Shown here: positions 1 to 6,087 of the stretch, piece after piece | How the letters are laid out: each line of letters starts with the position of its first letter | Position numbering within the stretch: the stretch's first letter is position 1 | Assembly: GCA_945827565.1 (NCBI GenBank) | Contig: CALZNR010000091.1 | Span: 1 to 6,108, forward strand | Direction: 5' to 3' | Source of the DNA: an uncultured Prevotella sp. | GTDB lineage: Bacteria; Bacteroidota; Bacteroidia; Bacteroidales; Bacteroidaceae | Length of the DNA stretch: 6,108 nucleotides | Notes under the pieces: model-generated | Databases searched by the model: none | What the model was told of the DNA's origin: nothing | What the model saw: the letters and a program-made list of their open reading frames with translations, nothing else | Translations under genes and position numbers: made by a program

Positions 1-332
1 GCTGCCACTATTTCCCCGCTTACGAGATCATGAACGACGAACTGCGAGACTACCGTTTCTATGCCGAAGACATGTTGCACCCCTCGGCCCAGGCAGTGGA
101 TTATATATGGAAAGCGCTGATAACCTGCTGCTTCAGCGAGCAGTCTTTACAATACCTAAATGACTGGCGCCCCATCAAAGAGGCTCTTTCGCACAAACCA
201 TTCCACCCCGAGTCGGCAGAATATAAGGCATTCATAGATAAAACATTGTTAAAATTAGATGCTTTATCAAAAAAATATCCGACCTTTGCAGCTGTATATG
301 CCGCCCAAAAAGAAGCTGTTTTCCAACCTTGA
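1..332 (+). CDS. GSCFA-domain protein, C-terminal part (5' end outside window)
   Basis: The reading frame is open from the window edge (first full codon at base 3) and ends at TGA 330-332, so the ATG at 30 is almost certainly internal: the codons before it read C-H-Y-F-P-A-Y-E-I, which continues the family pattern. The text YFPAYEI...DELRDYRFYAEDMLHPS followed by VDYIW is what I recognise as the end of the GSCFA family, a Bacteroidota and proteobacterial family placed with the SGNH/GDSL hydrolases. The D-M-L-H-P-S stretch (Asp codon 69-71, His codon 78-80) fits the DxxH block V that supplies the catalytic Asp and His in SGNH enzymes; the nucleophile Ser would lie upstream, outside the window. 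The substrate is unknown. The gene lies 54 bases before murF-alr on the same strand, so the two are probably co-transcribed, and an envelope role is only an inference from that position. Confidence 0.85.
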   Translation, partial: CHYFPAYEIMNDELRDYRFYAEDMLHPSAQAVDYIWKALITCCFSEQSLQYLNDWRPIKEALSHKPFHPESAEYKAFIDKTLLKLDALSKKYPTFAAVYAAQKEAVFQP

Positions 333-381
333 AGTCAGCAGGCAGGACGGCAAAAAAGGTACAGGAATCACAGACAACAAA

Positions 382-390
382 ATGCAATGA
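382..390 (+). other. Start-stop mini-ORF overlapping the murF-alr start
   Basis: The sequence ATG-CAA-TGA lies immediately before the chosen murF-alr start, and its stop codon overlaps that start as ATGA (387-390). Such an arrangement can in principle couple or dampen initiation. No Shine-Dalgarno sequence precedes either ATG, so whether the mini-ORF is translated is not known and it may be chance. The 54-base gap between the GSCFA stop and murF-alr contains no other recognisable signal. Confidence 0.25.
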
Positions 391-2858
391 GATATACCAT
401 TGAGAAGATAACCACACTCATCGGAGCACGACGAGTGGGAGATGCTGATGCAAATATCGGGCAGATACTGACCGACAGCCGTTCACTCTGCTTTGCCGAA
501 GAAACACTTTTCTTTGCTCTCACATCCGAACGAAATGACGGGCACCGCTATATTGCCGACCTCTATCGCCGAGGAGTGCGCAACTTTGTGGTGAATACCC
601 TGCCTCCGCACTTAGAGGATTATCCACAAGCAAATTTCCTAAAAGTACCCAACACACTGGAAGCCCTGCAAAGACTGGCAGAAAGGCACCGCGACGAATT
701 TGACATCCCTGTGATCGGCATCACAGGAAGCAACGGGAAAACGATGGTAAAGGAGTGGCTGTACCAAATACTCTCGCCATCAATGGTGGTGACTCGCTCG
801 CCTCGCAGCTACAACTCGCAGATAGGTGTACCCCTCTCGGTGTGGCTACTCAACGAACAAACGCAGATAGCCCTATTTGAGGCAGGCATCAGTCAGCCTG
901 GAGAGATGGCGGCACTGAGCGATATCATCCAACCCACCATCTGCATACTCACCTCACTGGGTGATGCCCATCAGGAAAACTTCCGCTCAATAGAAGAGAA
1001 GTGTTTAGAGAAGGTGGAACTGGCTCATGGCGCCAAAGTAATGGTTTACGATTCTGATGACCGCACCATAGGTCGCTGTCTGCGCAAAGTGGATTACCGA
1101 GGCAACAAACTGGGCTGGAGCATGTGCGATAGCAGAGCGCCCATGTACATCAAACAAATAAGCAACGACAACAGGCACACCACCATACACTACATATTTC
1201 AGAGCACAGAAGGCAGTTATACGCTGCCTTTCATCGACGAGGCTTCAGTGAAATGCTCGTTGGCATGTGCCACCACAGCCCTATATCTGGGAATGGATAG
1301 CGCCACACTGGCTCAGCGAATGGAGACATTGGAGCCCGTGGCCATGAGATTGGAGGTAAAAGAGGGAAGACATGGGTGCACACTCATCAACGACTCTTAC
1401 AACTCTGATGTCAACTCACTGGACATTGCACTCGACTTTATGAACCGCCGACCCGACCACAAGGGACGCAAGCGTACACTGATACTCAGCGACATTTATC
1501 AAAGTGGCGACAAGCCTGAGGTGCTCTATGGCAAGGTTTCGGAACTCGCCATCAAGCGCGGTGTGGAAAAATTTATAGGCATTGGTCCAAGCATCAAGCA
1601 ACAGGCAGACCACATCTCTATTGCTGAGAAATTCTTCTTTACAGGAGTGGAGCAGTTTGTGAGAAGCGAGGTGTTTCAGTCGCTACACGATGAGGTGATA
1701 CTGCTGAAAGGTGCACGCTCTTTCGGATTTGACCACCTGACAGAACTGCTGGAGCAGAAGGTGCACGAAACCATATTGGAAGTAAACCTGAACAGCGTGG
1801 TGGACAACCTGAACTTCTATCGCTCATTCCTAAAACCAGAAACCAAACTGGTGTGCATGATCAAAGCCGATGCCTACGGTGCAGGAGCAGTGGAAGTAGC
1901 AAAAACACTACAAGACCACCGAGTGGACTATCTCGCAGTGGCGGTGGCAGACGAAGGAGTGACACTGAGGAAGAACGGAATCACCCAAAGCATCATTGTC
2001 ATGAATCCGGAAATGACGGCCTTCAAAACAATGTTTGACTATGATTTGGAACCCGAAGTGTATAGCTTCCGCCTGATGGACGCCTTGACAAAGGCTGCCG
2101 AGAAAGAGGGCATCACCGACTGGCCCGTACACATCAAACTGGACACAGGCATGCACCGCCTGGGTTTCTCGCCCGAAGAAGATATGGACGAGTTGATAGC
2201 CCGACTGAAAAAGCAGAACGCCATCGTGCCACGTTCGGTATTTACCCATTTTGTAGGAGCCGACAGTGACTCGTTCGATGACTTCTCTGCAGCGCAGTTT
2301 GAGCGTTTTGACAAAGCATCAAAGAAACTACAAGAGGCTTTCGGGCATAAGATTCTGCGCCACATCGACAACAGCGCAGGCATAGAACACTTTCCTGAAC
2401 GCCAACTGGATGGTTGCCGACTGGGATTGGGCCTCTATGGCATAGACCCACTCGACAACCGCATGCTCAGTACCGTGAGCACGCTGAAAACCACCATTCT
2501 GCAACTGCGCCATGTAAAAAAGGAAGATACAGTGGGCTATAGTCGCAAAGGCACTTTAGAACGCGACAGCATCATCGCTGCCATCCCCATAGGCTACGCC
2601 GACGGACTGAACCGACATCTCGGCAATCGCCATGGCTACTGTCTGGTAAACGGACAGAAAGCTCCTTATGTGGGCAACATCTGCATGGACGTGGCATTGA
2701 TAGATGTGACTGACATTCCCTGTCAAGAGGGCGACACGGTGGAAATATTCGGCAAAAACCTACCAGTAACGATACTCTCCGATATCCTCGACACCATCCC
2801 ATATGAAGTGCTTACAGGCATCTCGGGCAGAGTGAAGAGAGTGTATTTTCAAGACTAA
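387..2858 (+). CDS. murF-alr: Bifunctional UDP-MurNAc-tripeptide:D-Ala-D-Ala ligase / alanine racemase (MurF-Alr fusion)
   Basis: An 823-residue cytoplasmic fusion enzyme. The MurF half (about 1-458) joins D-Ala-D-Ala to UDP-MurNAc-tripeptide using ATP: Mur N-terminal domain with TDSR (29-32) and an NDGHRYI segment (50-56), ATP P-loop GITGSNGKT (111-119), YNSQIGVPLS (142-151), EAGIS (165-169), and C-terminal Mur domain with NDSYNSD (335-341). The Alr half (about 460-823) interconverts L- and D-alanine with PLP: KADAYG with the Schiff-base lysine K493, KLDTGMHRLGF, HIDNSAG, RLGLGLYG, GYADG with the likely catalytic tyrosine Y737, and the CMD motif. Both halves look complete, and the join at about 459-464 has almost no linker. 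The ATG at 387 gives MRYTIEKITTLIGARR, which fits the start of the Mur domain; no other ATG lies in frame between it and the upstream TGA, and there is no Shine-Dalgarno sequence. This fusion is well known in Bacteroidota. Arg and Ile codons include many CGA, AGA and ATA, unlike the transporter gene downstream. Confidence 0.97.
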   Translation: MRYTIEKITTLIGARRVGDADANIGQILTDSRSLCFAEETLFFALTSERNDGHRYIADLYRRGVRNFVVNTLPPHLEDYPQANFLKVPNTLEALQRLAERHRDEFDIPVIGITGSNGKTMVKEWLYQILSPSMVVTRSPRSYNSQIGVPLSVWLLNEQTQIALFEAGISQPGEMAALSDIIQPTICILTSLGDAHQENFRSIEEKCLEKVELAHGAKVMVYDSDDRTIGRCLRKVDYRGNKLGWSMCDSRAPMYIKQISNDNRHTTIHYIFQSTEGSYTLPFIDEASVKCSLACATTALYLGMDSATLAQRMETLEPVAMRLEVKEGRHGCTLINDSYNSDVNSLDIALDFMNRRPDHKGRKRTLILSDIYQSGDKPEVLYGKVSELAIKRGVEKFIGIGPSIKQQADHISIAEKFFFTGVEQFVRSEVFQSLHDEVILLKGARSFGFDHLTELLEQKVHETILEVNLNSVVDNLNFYRSFLKPETKLVCMIKADAYGAGAVEVAKTLQDHRVDYLAVAVADEGVTLRKNGITQSIIVMNPEMTAFKTMFDYDLEPEVYSFRLMDALTKAAEKEGITDWPVHIKLDTGMHRLGFSPEEDMDELIARLKKQNAIVPRSVFTHFVGADSDSFDDFSAAQFERFDKASKKLQEAFGHKILRHIDNSAGIEHFPERQLDGCRLGLGLYGIDPLDNRMLSTVSTLKTTILQLRHVKKEDTVGYSRKGTLERDSIIAAIPIGYADGLNRHLGNRHGYCLVNGQKAPYVGNICMDVALIDVTDIPCQEGDTVEIFGKNLPVTILSDILDTIPYEVLTGISGRVKRVYFQD

Positions 2859-2996
2859 GGCACCACCTCTGGACAAGTGCACGGAAGTTTGCGGGCAAGA
2901 GGAAGAATATACTTGCCCTTAGGGGGAAATACGCCTAAAGCACAGAAAAAGGAGTACTGAACACACATAAAGGTGATGTTGTGCCCCCTTTTTTGT
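2857..2996 (+). ncRNA. Candidate structured RNA or structured 3' UTR after murF-alr
   Basis: The stretch after the alr stop can fold into a closed domain. GGCACCACC (2859-2867) pairs with GGTG (2972-2975) plus GTGCC (2981-2985), leaving a five-base bulge. TCT (2868-2870) and GTGC (2877-2880) can pair with AGA (2944-2946) and GCAC (2940-2943). Inside lie a perfect 7-bp hairpin, GGGCAAG/CTTGCCC (2893-2899 with 2912-2918), and a 5-bp hairpin, TTAGG/CCTAA (2919-2923 with 2934-2938). The closing stem is followed by CCC and six T. A length near 136 nt, a closing stem, a large open centre and a terminal T run would suit a 6S-like RNA such as the Bacteroidales-1 type, but I do not recognise the primary sequence. 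The only promoter-like text is a weak TATTTTCA at 2844-2851 inside the end of alr. It could equally be a structured 3' UTR of murF-alr. The pairings were found by eye, not by energy calculation. Confidence 0.3.
2969..2995 (+). terminator. Possible intrinsic terminator after murF-alr
   Basis: AAAGG (2969-2973) can pair with CCTTT (2987-2991), and the stem runs into a six-T tract (2989-2994). The local stem is short, with a 13-base loop, so on its own it is weak. If the longer stem described for 2857-2996 forms instead, that stem ends three bases before the T tract. Either way this is the only plausible end for the murF-alr transcript before the transporter promoter at 3028. Confidence 0.4.
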
Positions 2997-3027
2997 TAGA
3001 AAAGGCAAGAGAAACAAAAAAAATATG

Positions 3028-3035
3028 TATATTTG
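3028..3035 (+). promoter_or_regulatory. Bacteroidota-type -7 promoter box for the transporter gene
   Basis: TATATTTG matches the Bacteroidota sigma-ABfr -7 consensus TAnnTTTG exactly, within an A-rich context. Transcription would start near 3039-3043, giving an A-rich leader of about 80 bases before the ATG at 3120. No clear TTTG -33 element sits 19-21 bases upstream; the nearest TTTG (2992-2995) is too far away. The box lies just after the T tract at 2989-2994, which fits an independent transcription unit. Confidence 0.55.
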
Positions 3036-3119
3036 CAACTGGCTAACCTTATGCGCCATTGACAAATGACGCTACTATAAAAGACAACTAATTTAATAAC
3101 AAACAATTAAAAATACCAA

Positions 3120-4601
3120 ATGAGTTCCATTAAAATGACAAAAATGACCAACTACCGTTGGGTCATTTGTGCTATGTTGTTCCTTGCAACAACAGTGAAT
3201 TACATGGATCGCCAGGTGCTTTCTCTCACCTTCCCTGGAGAAGGCGGCATCCAACAAGAGTTTGGCTGGAGTGACGAAGACTACGGTACCATCACCGCTT
3301 ACTTCTCTATCATCTATGCCGTGTGTATGCTTTTTGCCGGAAAGTTTGTAGATTGGATGGGCACCAGCAAGGGCTATCTTTGGGCTATCTTCGTATGGTC
3401 CACAGGTGCTGTGCTCCACGCATTCTGCGGTATTGCCACCTGCGGTATTGTGGCAGGCGAATGGGCAGTGGGCTTTGAGGGAGCCAAAGAAGTGCTTCGC
3501 ACATTCAGCGAGTCGGGAGTGGCCGATGCAGCCCTTGCAATCTCGACTACCAGTGTGTGGCTGTTCTTAGGTGCCCGTTGCATTCTGGCACTTGGCGAGG
3601 CAGGTAACTTCCCCGCAGCCATCAAAGTAACCGCCGAATACTTCCCCAAGAAAGACCGTGCATTTGCCACTGCCATCTTTAACAGCGGTGCTTCTGTAGG
3701 TGCGCTCATTGCACCCTTCACCATTCCTGTGCTTGCCAAGTTCTTTGGTTGGGAGATGGCTTTCATCGTAATCGGTGCGCTGGGCTATGTATGGATGGGC
3801 TTCTGGCTTTACCTTTACAAGAAACCCAATCAGAATCCCCGTGTCAATGATGCTGAGCTTACTTACATCAACCAGGATGTGGAGACGGATGCAGACCCCA
3901 AAGATGCTACCGACGACGGTCCTGCCATCGGTTTCTTGAAATGCTTCACCTATCGACAGACATGGTCGTTTATCGTGGGTAAGTTTATGACCGACGGTGT
4001 GTGGTGGTTCTTCCTGTTCTGGACTCCTGCTTACCTGAAAGCACAGTTTGAAATCAACCCCACCGATGTGGAGGGTATGGTGCTTATCTTTGTGCTTTAT
4101 CTCATCACCATGCTGAGTATTCTGGGAGGCAAGTTGCCCACCTACTTCATCAATCGTGGCATGAACGCCTATGCAGGCCGTATGCGTGCCATGCTCATCT
4201 TTGCCTTCTTCCCTTTGCTGGGCTTGTTTGCACAGCCTCTCGGTGGCGTATTCAATACGCCTTGGTTCCCCATCATCCTCATCGGTATCTTAGGTGCTGC
4301 CCACCAGTCATGGAGTGCCAACATCTTCTCTACCGTGGGTGACATGTTCCCCAAATCAACCATTGCCACCATCACTGGTATCGGAGGTATGGCTGGCGGT
4401 GTAGGTTCATTCCTCATCAACAAGGGTGCAGGTGCGCTGTTCACCTATGCAGAGAATCAGGGCAGTGCTTTCAGTTTCGTAGGATTTGAAGGAAAGCCCG
4501 CAGGCTACATGATTATCTTCTGCATCTGTGCAGTTGCTTATCTCGTGGGCTGGGTGATTATGAAGGTACTTGTTCCCAAGTACAAACCCGTAGTTGAATA
4601 A
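3120..4601 (+). CDS. MFS transporter, anion:cation symporter family (hexuronate/sugar-acid type)
   Basis: A 493-residue inner-membrane protein with about 12 hydrophobic segments. Family marks are NYMDRQVLS (27-35) after TM1, a degenerate MFS motif A GKFVDWMGTSKG (74-85), and the long signature from GEAGNFPAAIKV (159-170) through EYFPKKDRA to NSGASVGALIAPF (188-200), as in ExuT and related proton-coupled carriers of sugar acids. A hydrophilic central loop spans about 234-275. The exact substrate (galacturonate, glucuronate or another acid) cannot be read from sequence. Two segments are longer than in classical ExuT (about 430 residues): about 106-145 between TM3 and TM4, and about 443-462 before the last TM. 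M1 at 3120 follows an A-rich leader without Shine-Dalgarno; M6 and M9 are possible later starts. Arg codons are mostly CGT (7 CGT, 2 CGC, 1 CGA by my count) and Ile mostly ATC, which suggests high expression. It stands alone: no sugar-acid catabolic genes lie in the window. Confidence 0.9.
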   Translation: MSSIKMTKMTNYRWVICAMLFLATTVNYMDRQVLSLTFPGEGGIQQEFGWSDEDYGTITAYFSIIYAVCMLFAGKFVDWMGTSKGYLWAIFVWSTGAVLHAFCGIATCGIVAGEWAVGFEGAKEVLRTFSESGVADAALAISTTSVWLFLGARCILALGEAGNFPAAIKVTAEYFPKKDRAFATAIFNSGASVGALIAPFTIPVLAKFFGWEMAFIVIGALGYVWMGFWLYLYKKPNQNPRVNDAELTYINQDVETDADPKDATDDGPAIGFLKCFTYRQTWSFIVGKFMTDGVWWFFLFWTPAYLKAQFEINPTDVEGMVLIFVLYLITMLSILGGKLPTYFINRGMNAYAGRMRAMLIFAFFPLLGLFAQPLGGVFNTPWFPIILIGILGAAHQSWSANIFSTVGDMFPKSTIATITGIGGMAGGVGSFLINKGAGALFTYAENQGSAFSFVGFEGKPAGYMIIFCICAVAYLVGWVIMKVLVPKYKPVVE

Positions 4602-4621
4602 TTCCATCCTGACAGAACGGG

Positions 4622-4657
4622 CGTTGCCCTATGTGGTCGCCACAAGTAAGGGCAACG
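4622..4657. other. Strong hairpin in the transporter 3' UTR, without a T tract
   Basis: CGTTGCCCT (4622-4630) is the perfect reverse complement of AGGGCAACG (4649-4657). Nested inside, TGTGG (4632-4636) pairs with CCACA (4640-4644) around a three-base loop. The structure starts 20 bases after the transporter stop. It is followed by TAAGGTACTA, not by T residues, so it does not look like an intrinsic terminator. A role in mRNA stability, or as a protein or processing site, is possible. Confidence 0.6.
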
Positions 4658-4671
4658 TAAGGTACTATAAT

Positions 4672-4709
4672 AAGGAGCGCTTCTTGGATAGAGGCGCTCC
4701 TTTATTTTT
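4672..4709 (+). terminator. Intrinsic terminator of the transporter gene, possibly shared with luxS
   Basis: AAGGAGCGCTTC (4672-4683) pairs with GAGGCGCTCCTT (4691-4702) as a 12-bp GC-rich stem with one G-T pair and a seven-base loop, followed by T-A-TTTTT (4703-4709). This is a good Rho-independent terminator for the plus strand. Read on the minus strand, the same stem is followed by ATTATAG, a poorer tail, so it may also stop luxS transcription, whose stop codon lies 55 bases away. Confidence 0.85.
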
Positions 4710-4756
4710 CACTCACGATAGGAGACAAGAATTTGTTTTCAGTCCCTTGCCATCGC

Positions 4757-5236
4757 TCACCGTGGATAGTTCAGGTTTTCTTCTTTTATCTGCATCAGCA
4801 CCTCAGTGAGGTATTTTCTTGCCTCCCACCTTGCCATGGGCAGGTCGTGCAACAGGTAATTGCCACAGTCCTGTGCTTGGGCTCCAGGAATCTCACCCTC
4901 AAAATTTGCCACAAAGTCAAAGGTGCGTTGCATTAGCTCCACAATATCCTCACTGCGATAATCGCCCCGCAGCAACAGATAATTACCAGTGAGACAGCCC
5001 ATAGGACCCCAATATACAACACGGTCTTTCCACTGGGCATCGTTGCGCAGGTAGGTAGCAGCCAGATGCTCTATGGTGTGCAATGCCCCTACATGCAGGG
5101 CGGGCTCACGATTGGGTGCTTTCATTCTGATGTCAAAGGTGGTGACCACCTCATTGCCCACCACATCCTTGCGCGACACATAGATGCCACGCAGCAGCTG
5201 GTTGTGGTCGATGGTGAAACTGGGTATCTTTTCCAT
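4757..5236 (-). CDS. luxS: S-ribosylhomocysteine lyase (AI-2 synthase) LuxS
   Basis: A 159-residue cytoplasmic metalloenzyme that cleaves S-ribosylhomocysteine to homocysteine and 4,5-dihydroxy-2,3-pentanedione, the precursor of the AI-2 signal. All key residues are present: metal ligands H53 and H57 in HTIEH, with the catalytic E56 between them, C124 in the AQDCGNY segment as third ligand, and the catalytic C81 in GPMGCLTGNY. The N-terminal FTIDHNQLLRGIYVSR fits the substrate-binding start of the family, and the length is normal. The ATG at 5236 is supported by this N-terminus; no Shine-Dalgarno sequence is visible, and the leader just before it is A/T-rich. It follows mtnN on the same strand after 116 bases, so the two consecutive steps of SAH recycling are together. 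I saw no convincing TAnnTTTG box in that gap, so read-through from mtnN is likely, but a private promoter cannot be ruled out. Its 3' end converges on the transporter gene. Confidence 0.97.
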   Translation of the reverse strand: MEKIPSFTIDHNQLLRGIYVSRKDVVGNEVVTTFDIRMKAPNREPALHVGALHTIEHLAATYLRNDAQWKDRVVYWGPMGCLTGNYLLLRGDYRSEDIVELMQRTFDFVANFEGEIPGAQAQDCGNYLLHDLPMARWEARKYLTEVLMQIKEENLNYPR

Positions 5237-5352
5237 AATTTATGATGATGTTAAACGCAATTTGTATTGTTTGAAAATGCTCCTTGTCTGAATTACTTCA
5301 ACTGTTTATTACGATTGATCATGTTTTATGCAACGATGAACCGTGCAAAACA

Positions 5353-6087
5353 CTATTTCTCGTTATCCGCATCTGATAGCCGCAAGTTTTCAATATAACG
5401 TCGAGTGAGAGCAAAGGATTCTTCTGCCACGTGCTGCCAGAAATCGTGGTATTGCGGAGCTTGGGTATCAAGAAGGGGAATATCGCTGATAACCCTGAAC
5501 GACACAAAGGGTACGCCATACACATAGCAGGTTTGAGCAATAGCTGCCGACTCCATATCTACAGCCATGGCATCAGGAAAGAGTTGAAGAATATGATTCA
5601 TCTTTTCCTTGGTATCTACAAACCAGTCGCCCGTAACAATGGTGCCTGCATGTATCACCGCCTTTCCACACACTTCACTGCCATTCATCTGCAAGGCCTG
5701 CTGCACCAAACTCTGCTCACTGAAGTATCTTGCCGGCATACCCTGTACCTGCCCATACTCCATATGCTCCGGCGCCTCACCACAATACACATCATGGTAG
5801 GCAAGCTGGGCACTCACTACCACATCCTGCACGTTGAGTCGCACATCGGCACCACCCGCACACCCAGTGCTGATAACCACATCGGGCTGATAGTGCACTA
5901 TCATGGTGGTGGTCCCGATAGCAGCATTCACCTTGCCTATACCACATTGATGAAGCACCAGAGTGTTATCGCCTAACTTTCCCGTGACAAAAAGTCTGCC
6001 ACCATACTCATGCTCTTCGACTCCTTTCAGCAAGCCTGCAATGCCACGAAACTCCTTGTCCATGGCAATGATTATTCCTATTGTCAT
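5353..6087 (-). CDS. mtnN: 5'-methylthioadenosine/S-adenosylhomocysteine nucleosidase MtnN (Pfs)
   Basis: A 244-residue cytoplasmic nucleosidase of the purine-nucleoside phosphorylase/UDP family. It splits the glycosidic bond of MTA and SAH, releasing adenine and methylthioribose or S-ribosylhomocysteine; the latter is the LuxS substrate. The N-terminus MTIGIIIAMDKEF keeps the catalytic acid E12 known from the E. coli enzyme. STGCAGG (73-79) is the glycine-rich loop, AVDMESAAIAQ (175-185) holds the ribose-binding E179, and RVISD (198-202) holds the catalytic D202. The stop is TAG (5353-5355). The protein is slightly longer than the E. coli enzyme (232), with a short charged tail. The ATG at 6087 places E12 correctly. 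Only 21 bases upstream are in the window and show neither a Shine-Dalgarno sequence nor a clear promoter, so the gene could be first in the mtnN-luxS unit or be preceded by others. Confidence 0.96.
   Translation of the reverse strand: MTIGIIIAMDKEFRGIAGLLKGVEEHEYGGRLFVTGKLGDNTLVLHQCGIGKVNAAIGTTTMIVHYQPDVVISTGCAGGADVRLNVQDVVVSAQLAYHDVYCGEAPEHMEYGQVQGMPARYFSEQSLVQQALQMNGSEVCGKAVIHAGTIVTGDWFVDTKEKMNHILQLFPDAMAVDMESAAIAQTCYVYGVPFVSFRVISDIPLLDTQAPQYHDFWQHVAEESFALTRRYIENLRLSDADNEK

Noticed and set aside
1908..2383. Two overlapping minus-strand open frames of about 113 codons within alr
   Set aside because: Both are fully antisense to conserved racemase sequence, rich in Cys, Ser and His, and overlap each other in different frames.
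2857..2996. Signal recognition particle RNA, RNase P RNA, tmRNA or cobalamin riboswitch in the post-alr region
   Set aside because: The SRP GGAA tetraloop core with its flanking bases, RNase P and tmRNA conserved parts, and the cobalamin box are all absent, and the length does not suit RNase P or tmRNA.
3374..3766. A 130-codon minus-strand open frame within the transporter
   Set aside because: It is the reverse-strand image of the conserved GEAGNFP to SGASVGA region. Its Ala/Pro/Ser-rich composition is what antisense of such a gene gives.
4594..4809. A 71-codon plus-strand open frame across the transporter/luxS gap
   Set aside because: It runs through both hairpins and the terminator and into the antisense of luxS, so it is unlikely to be transcribed to its end. 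The product has no recognisable domain.
5323..5351. Stem between mtnN and luxS considered as a terminator of mtnN
   Set aside because: The stem has a two-base bulge, is A/T-rich and is followed on the minus strand by ATGATC, not by a T run.
5237..5352. Search for a luxS promoter or a SAM/SAH-type riboswitch in the gap
   Set aside because: No TAnnTTTG box with a suitable -33 element is visible on the minus strand (TACAAATTG is a poor match), and no known riboswitch core motif was recognised.
5431..5976. A 181-codon open frame on the plus strand, antisense to mtnN
   Set aside because: It lies wholly inside the well-supported mtnN, its predicted protein is rich in His, Thr and Ile without any domain I know, and it has no promoter or ribosome binding context. 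It is an antisense shadow.
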